From: Echinarachnius parma
Lineage: Eukaryota; Echinodermata; Echinoidea; Clypeasteroida; Echinarachniidae
Assembly: GCA_037951105.1 (NCBI GenBank)
Contig: JBAMJV010008101.1
Coordinates: 60,707-124,706, forward strand
Direction: 5' to 3'
DNA: 64,000 nucleotides
Shown here: piece by piece, positions 59,360 through 64,000 of the stretch
Position numbering within the stretch: the stretch's first letter is position 1
How the letters are laid out: each line of letters opens with the position of its first letter
Position numbers and translations under genes: made by a program
Notes under the pieces: generated by a model
What the model was told of the DNA's origin: nothing
Databases searched by the model: none
What the model saw: the letters and a program-made list of their open reading frames with translations, nothing else

Positions 59360-61440
59360 AATGATAAAAATATTAACGTAATCACCTTATATAAAATCAC
59401 GTTGTACTGTATATTGTGATGTATAAATTATGCGATGCATGGCTAGCCATAGTTATTTAAAAAGTTGATCGAAAGCTTCGAACAAGGTGCAATTTTACCC
59501 ATAATAAAACCGTTTTTTGGGGGGTCATTATTTGATGCTGAATCGGTTCGAGATGAATGGTAAACAAAATTACCTCGTAACGGGGGAGGGTGGGGGGTCT
59601 ATAACAATGTTTAGTTGCAGTTATTAGGTTCAACATTTAAATTTTAATGACACATTTTGACAATGTTAATTGTACTGTCCTACCGGGTTTATACAATGTG
59701 TGGATGGATACGATACGATGCGAGGGCTTGGGCGTAGCAGCACTGTGTGTGAGGTGTGGCGTACGCACTTGAGGGAATAAAGTGCACTAGTGTGTCGGCA
59801 TGCAAAGGTGTGTGCAAAATACTCTGTATGTCTGTTGAAGCTGAGAATTATGTCTAATATATATAATATATATCGAATTTTTCTGCTCGATGAGTTCAAG
59901 AGAAGCGTGAGGCTATACGTGCGACTGCATCTTGAATAGCAGCGCGTCAAAGCATTGCATGAAGCTAATATGTTTGCTGAAGACGTTAAAAATAAGCACA
60001 AACAACAAACTGATGCTATTGATGCTACTCAATCACAATCACAACATAACCACTAAACACTAAGAGTTGAGGTGCTATGAATACTAATAGGAGACATTCA
60101 ATGTAATTGTCCATAATCGCATGAACACAACACCGAATCAAACACACGCAAAGACACAGAATCTCTCTCGAATGGATTGGTGAAGCATGTTGAGCAAGAA
60201 GGTCTACATGGAAATGATTACAGCGTGGATGAGCAAGCTGATGGGGTTTGGAGTCTGTTTGATCATTTCATGACGGCAGGGTACGTGTACTGGTGTGACA
60301 GCGATGAAGCTCGAGATGTCAACGTCTTTAGATACACTGGGACATGACAGTCATTGGTTCTAGCAAGTGTTTAACATATTGGCAGCAGAGCATCCTCTGG
60401 TTTTTGTGTAGCTCTACAAGGTATGGATAATGGCATTTTGAATGTCATATTGCACAAGGCAGACGCGGATTGGACTTCGTTTTTGGACAGGTTACTGTAG
60501 GTGTGGTGCAGCTTTTTCCATACCCAGGCGCATTGGTCCTTTGCAACAACCTTGCAGTTGAGGAAGATGTCTGGTAGTTCAAATGTCCGTTTAAGTTCAG
60601 TAGACATTGATGACGACTGCACGATGAACGATGTCAAAGATATGACGTCGGCAGACATGATGTGAATAAAAAGAGGAACGATGCCACATTGATGACAATA
60701 TTAAGCGCCCGAGGGTGATGGTTAAACAGGCATCGACGATGGTGAACGTCAGAGTGTGATTGCGTCGAAAATGGTATACGTGATTGCGATAAAACATAAT
60801 TATGATTGTTGCTTGCAGATGTGAAGCTAACATAATGTTTGTTTTACTCGTGTGTTAATTGTATGCTTATGCGGAATGCTATGCATGTAAATTGTATACT
60901 ATTGTTGAAGTTCGATACATGTATTTTACTTTCGAGGCATGTCATCTACAGAGGAAGCATAGTTGTATGCCACTTGACAATTATTATTTAATGTTAAATC
61001 ATATTACTTATATGCAGTACAAGTTGCACGTTATCTTATGATTTGAATGTAAATATTACATTACAATCATGTACATGTGTGTTGATAAGCACGTGATATG
61101 CTTGGTGTTAATACATGCCTAACAGAAGATGTTAATATTTGGAATACTTAGGCATGGACAATAATTATCTGTTTTGAATGATCTTTTTAAGGGGGCACGT
61201 ATGATGTATGGAAATTATGTGAAATAATGGCTTTCCATAGGGTTTTGCGGATAGTGATCGAGAGTTTCGAACAAGTTGTGATTTTCCGCCGTAAGAAAAC
61301 TATATTGTCTGATTGTGTATGCTGGTTTGAGATAGATGGTGAACAGAATACACCCGAAACAATATGTACATGTGGTATTGTACAAAGAGTGAATAATAAG
61401 GACATGAATATACCAGAATATACAACGATACATTGCACAA
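59360..61440. other. No gene recognised
   Basis: Mixed-composition sequence. Around 60371-60658 the minus strand is open for 95 codons (for example ELPDIFLNCKVVAKDQCAWV) but I recognise no family and see no splice context. The signal-peptide exon of gene C was looked for here and not seen. Confidence 0.3.
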
Positions 61441-61451
61441 TTCGGTTACAG

Positions 61452-61662
61452 TCCGTTATTCCGAAGGTTCGTTATTCCGAAGGTTCAGTTATTCCGAAGG
61501 TTCGTTATTCCGAAGGTTCGTTATTCCGAAGGTTCGTTATTCCGAAGGTTCGTTGATCCGAAAATAAAATCGGGTTCGTTATTCCGAAGGTTCGTTATTC
61601 CGAAGGTTCGTTATTCCGAAGGTTCGTTATTCCGAAGGTTCGTTATTCTGATAATTAAATCG
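61452..61662 (+). repeat. Tandem array of GGTTCGTTATTCCGAA (left arm)
   Basis: About ten units of a 16-base repeat, interrupted by an AAATAAAATCGGG spacer. Confidence 0.95.
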
Positions 61663-61796
61663 GGCTTGTTATAATACTATAGTTTGTGTTTTGTTTATTT
61701 AATTTACAGCCTGCATTAAGCATACCCCTCCCCCTTTCCCTCCCTTGGCCAGACCAATCAAACATTTAAGTTTATTTTATCTCTTTTAACCCAAAT

Positions 61797-62115
61797 TCAT
61801 TTTCGGATTAACGAACCCGATTTCATTTTAGGAATAGCGAACCTTCGGAATAACGAACCCTCGGAATAACGGACCTTCGGAATAACGAACCTTCGGAATA
61901 ACGAACCCGATTTCATTTTAGGAATAGCGAACCTTCGGAATAACGAACCTTCGGAATAACGAACCTTCGGAATAACGAACCTTCGGAATAATGCAACAAA
62001 TGTTCGGATTAACGAACCCTATTTCATTTTCGGATTAACGAACACTCAGGTATAGGAAATTTGCGTGTTCGGAATAACGAACCTTCGGAATAACGAACCT
62101 TCGGAATAACGAACC
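61797..62115 (-). repeat. Inverse array of the same 16-base repeat (right arm)
   Basis: TTCGGAATAACGAACC units in opposite orientation, with CCCGATTTCATTTTAGG spacers. Together with 61452-61662 it forms a large foldback around a ~130-base unique centre. Confidence 0.95.
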
Positions 62116-62635
62116 GCACCCCATTTCTCGAGGGCATTTAATATTGACTTTGGTAACCTTTGCCATGCATCAAAATAATATGATATTGATTAAAGATAAA
62201 TATGATTATTTCATCTGTTTTCCAATACAATCTCATGCAACACTTTACTTGTATGAATAACAAAGAAATTCTTCATCGAAAATGCACCATACTTAATCAA
62301 CAGGATACAGTTTAAAACGTATAAACGTAAAATAAAATAGACCAGCCTTTTTTTGCAGACAATTACAGTAGGGTGTAAAATCCATAAACGAACATTTTCC
62401 TAGATTAGGAACAGGATAATAATCTTTGCTTGACATATAATGGTCAATGAAAATTGTTAATACTGTACGTAACTAAAAATAAACTATTAATAAAACTTTA
62501 CAAAATTGCCTTATGTTGGGTGCAGATGGAAACTAAATGATGTGCGTAAATGGATTGCATTTTTTGAAGATGCTACCGGTTTGCAAACATGCTACATACT
62601 TATATAGAATGTTGCATATTTCACAAATTACAAAC

Positions 62636-62662
62636 CTGCCACAGGAGTCGGGGCGATGTCGA
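62636..62662 (-). CDS. CUB microexon-like match upstream of gene C
   Basis: Acceptor with a good pyrimidine tract (TTTTTTACATTATCATTCGCAG before 62662, shortened here) and exit GCAG|GTTTGT, 27 nt, phase 1-1. It encodes DIAPTPVA, closely similar to the ends of the other CUB1 microexons. It may close an earlier CUB domain of gene C, or belong to a fourth copy whose first exons lie beyond the right edge. The evidence is one short match plus splice context. Confidence 0.35.
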
Positions 62663-62879
62663 CTGCGAATGATAATGTAAAAAACATAATCAGTCAAACC
62701 AATGTAAGACAATATTAATGTAGATATGGTCAATTTCAGAGCAATATATCCGCAAACAAGGTCGAATTTGAATAACCTAATCCCGATTACTAAATGTTGT
62801 AGGCAAAGAATATTAAAATATTGTAGGCATTGTTTCGAAGACTTGCACGAATATTATAAATAGTGAGCGTATGAACTAC

Positions 62880-63115
62880 TGCCATACAAGATTAAGGGCC
62901 ATTTGGTATAAGCAGATTGCCATACGGTATAGGGATACGGCTTATGCCGAAAGGGTGGGTAGCGTCGCGTTGACTGGAACGCGACCATTCGTCCAAAGCC
63001 CCCCCCCCTCCCCCGGTTTTGCTGAAAGGGTGCGTTGGGAGCGTTAAGGCGCGTCAGTTTAGATAACGCTACCAAATGGCACATACGGGGGGGGGGGGGG
63101 GGGGGGGGGGGGCTT
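62880..63115. repeat. Inverted GGGCCATTTGGTA/ACCAAATGGC repeat with C and G runs
   Basis: GGGCCATTTGGTATAAGC at the left and GCTACCAAATGGCAC at the right are roughly inverse, and GCGTTGACTGGAACGC and C/G runs (C9 near 63000, G26 at 63087-63112) lie between or beside them. 63116-64000 holds no gene I can support. Confidence 0.4.
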
Positions 63116-64000
63116 ATTCCGAATGTATGCGTTTTGTACAATGATGTGTACATCAAAGACGCGTCTGTAACTTGCGCGGCCATTTCGATCTCTGAGTTTT
63201 TGTTTCGCCACCGCGACGAAACACGTGTTATCCTATCAGAGACCGACTTTTCCACAAGATGGGATTTTATAGCACAATGGTTGATTTATTCAACCGATGC
63301 GTAACGCGTGCGTGCTTCGGATGTTATACTGTAATCGATATATGCAGCCTTATGATTGTGTTTGTAAGTGTATGAAGTTCGATTCCCACGCCCTCGTTTA
63401 CAGCTTACTACCCGCATTCCAGGAAATAGGTTAGTACGACCGCCTTGTTAATGTTGTATTATAATAAGCCAGTTCGTAATTAGACTATGGAGCTTGGGTG
63501 ACGTCAGAGGGCGTAGTCCGATATTCCATCAACGGGCTATCAACGTACAGTAAAGTGTATGCTATCATGTCATATTACCGGATAATTTTAGTTTGACAGC
63601 ATAAAACAAACATTAGATGCATAAAATCAAAGTGGAAATTATACGAGCAGCTGCATAAACTCATAAAGAACACATTTGATGTAAAGTATATTCAAGAATT
63701 TACCGATTTTTCTCCATATCAACTTTCTTGTAATCATCTTTCTTGTGAATGATCTAGGTGAATCATTCACACGCAATAATGCTACAAGGCGGGCGATAAG
63801 CATACCACCCATTCGTACAATGTACCGTTCAAAATTGAACGCTATGTTTTAGGACGCCATCGGCAAGGAAAACAGACGGGATATAATATTTCTTTCTACA
63901 TGTTGCGCGGTCTTCAAAACAAGAAAGTCGGTAATCATTATCAATTTATATAAATTGTGGATCACATAAACGAAATTTTGTTTGCATTTGCTAATAAATG

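Noticed and set aside
60371..60658. 95-codon minus-strand frame
   Set aside because: No family recognised, no splice sites, and neighbouring sequence shows no exon pattern.
61452..62115. Possible CRISPR array
   Set aside because: Units are directly adjacent with no unique spacers, and the two halves are in opposite orientation; the setting is eukaryotic.
62854..63255. 133-codon minus-strand frame with a Pro run
   Set aside because: It crosses the G26 run and inverted repeats and has no domain.

Overview
The window looks like a metazoan nuclear genome, most likely a marine invertebrate. It is AT-rich and intron-containing, with very low gene density, many miniature inverted-repeat elements, a tRNA-derived SINE, an RTE-type LINE and long simple repeats. 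I cannot fix the phylum from sequence alone; the repeat style would suit an echinoderm or another invertebrate deuterostome, or a lophotrochozoan.

The only recognisable host genes are a tandem family of CUB-domain genes, all on the minus strand, so they read right to left. I call the copies A (18.8-23.1 kb), B (35.2-45.9 kb) and C (53.8 kb to at least 59.4 kb, perhaps 62.7 kb). The shared plan is: an 85-nt signal-peptide exon; a ~300-nt exon with most of CUB1; a 24-35-nt microexon carrying the last CUB1 strand; a 384-396-nt exon with CUB2; and a 363-nt exon with CUB3. Copy B adds a further CUB-like exon, a Thr/Ser-rich stalk candidate and a last exon with one transmembrane helix. Most exon boundaries are phase 1. 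The likely product is a secreted or single-pass cell-surface multi-CUB protein of unknown ligand. Each copy shows damage or an odd splice: B has a lost donor in exon 2 and a frame break in its fourth CUB exon, and C has a stop codon in CUB3 and a decayed transmembrane exon. In A and C, failure to splice intron 2 would give a short secreted single-CUB protein followed by a poly(A)-like signal.

Layout: 0-0.3 kb holds an acidic exon running off the left edge. 0.3-18.6 kb holds no convincing gene; it carries foldback elements (6.0, 11.1-12.2, 13.9 kb), microsatellites (9.6-10.7 kb) and MITEs, one with a 97-base G run. 18.8-23.5 kb is gene A and its promoter region. 23.6-26.1 kb is a 1.23-kb tandem duplication with palindromic cores. 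26-34.6 kb is repeats and duplicated flank blocks. 35.2-46.4 kb is gene B, with an RTE retrotransposon (39.7-42.8 kb) in its third intron. 46.4-53.3 kb is duplicated flank, a SINE and two large palindromes. 53.8-59.4 kb is gene C with nested MITEs. 61.4-62.1 kb is an inverted array of a 16-bp repeat. 62.64 kb is one more microexon-like match. The duplicated flanks show that whole locus blocks, not just exons, were copied.
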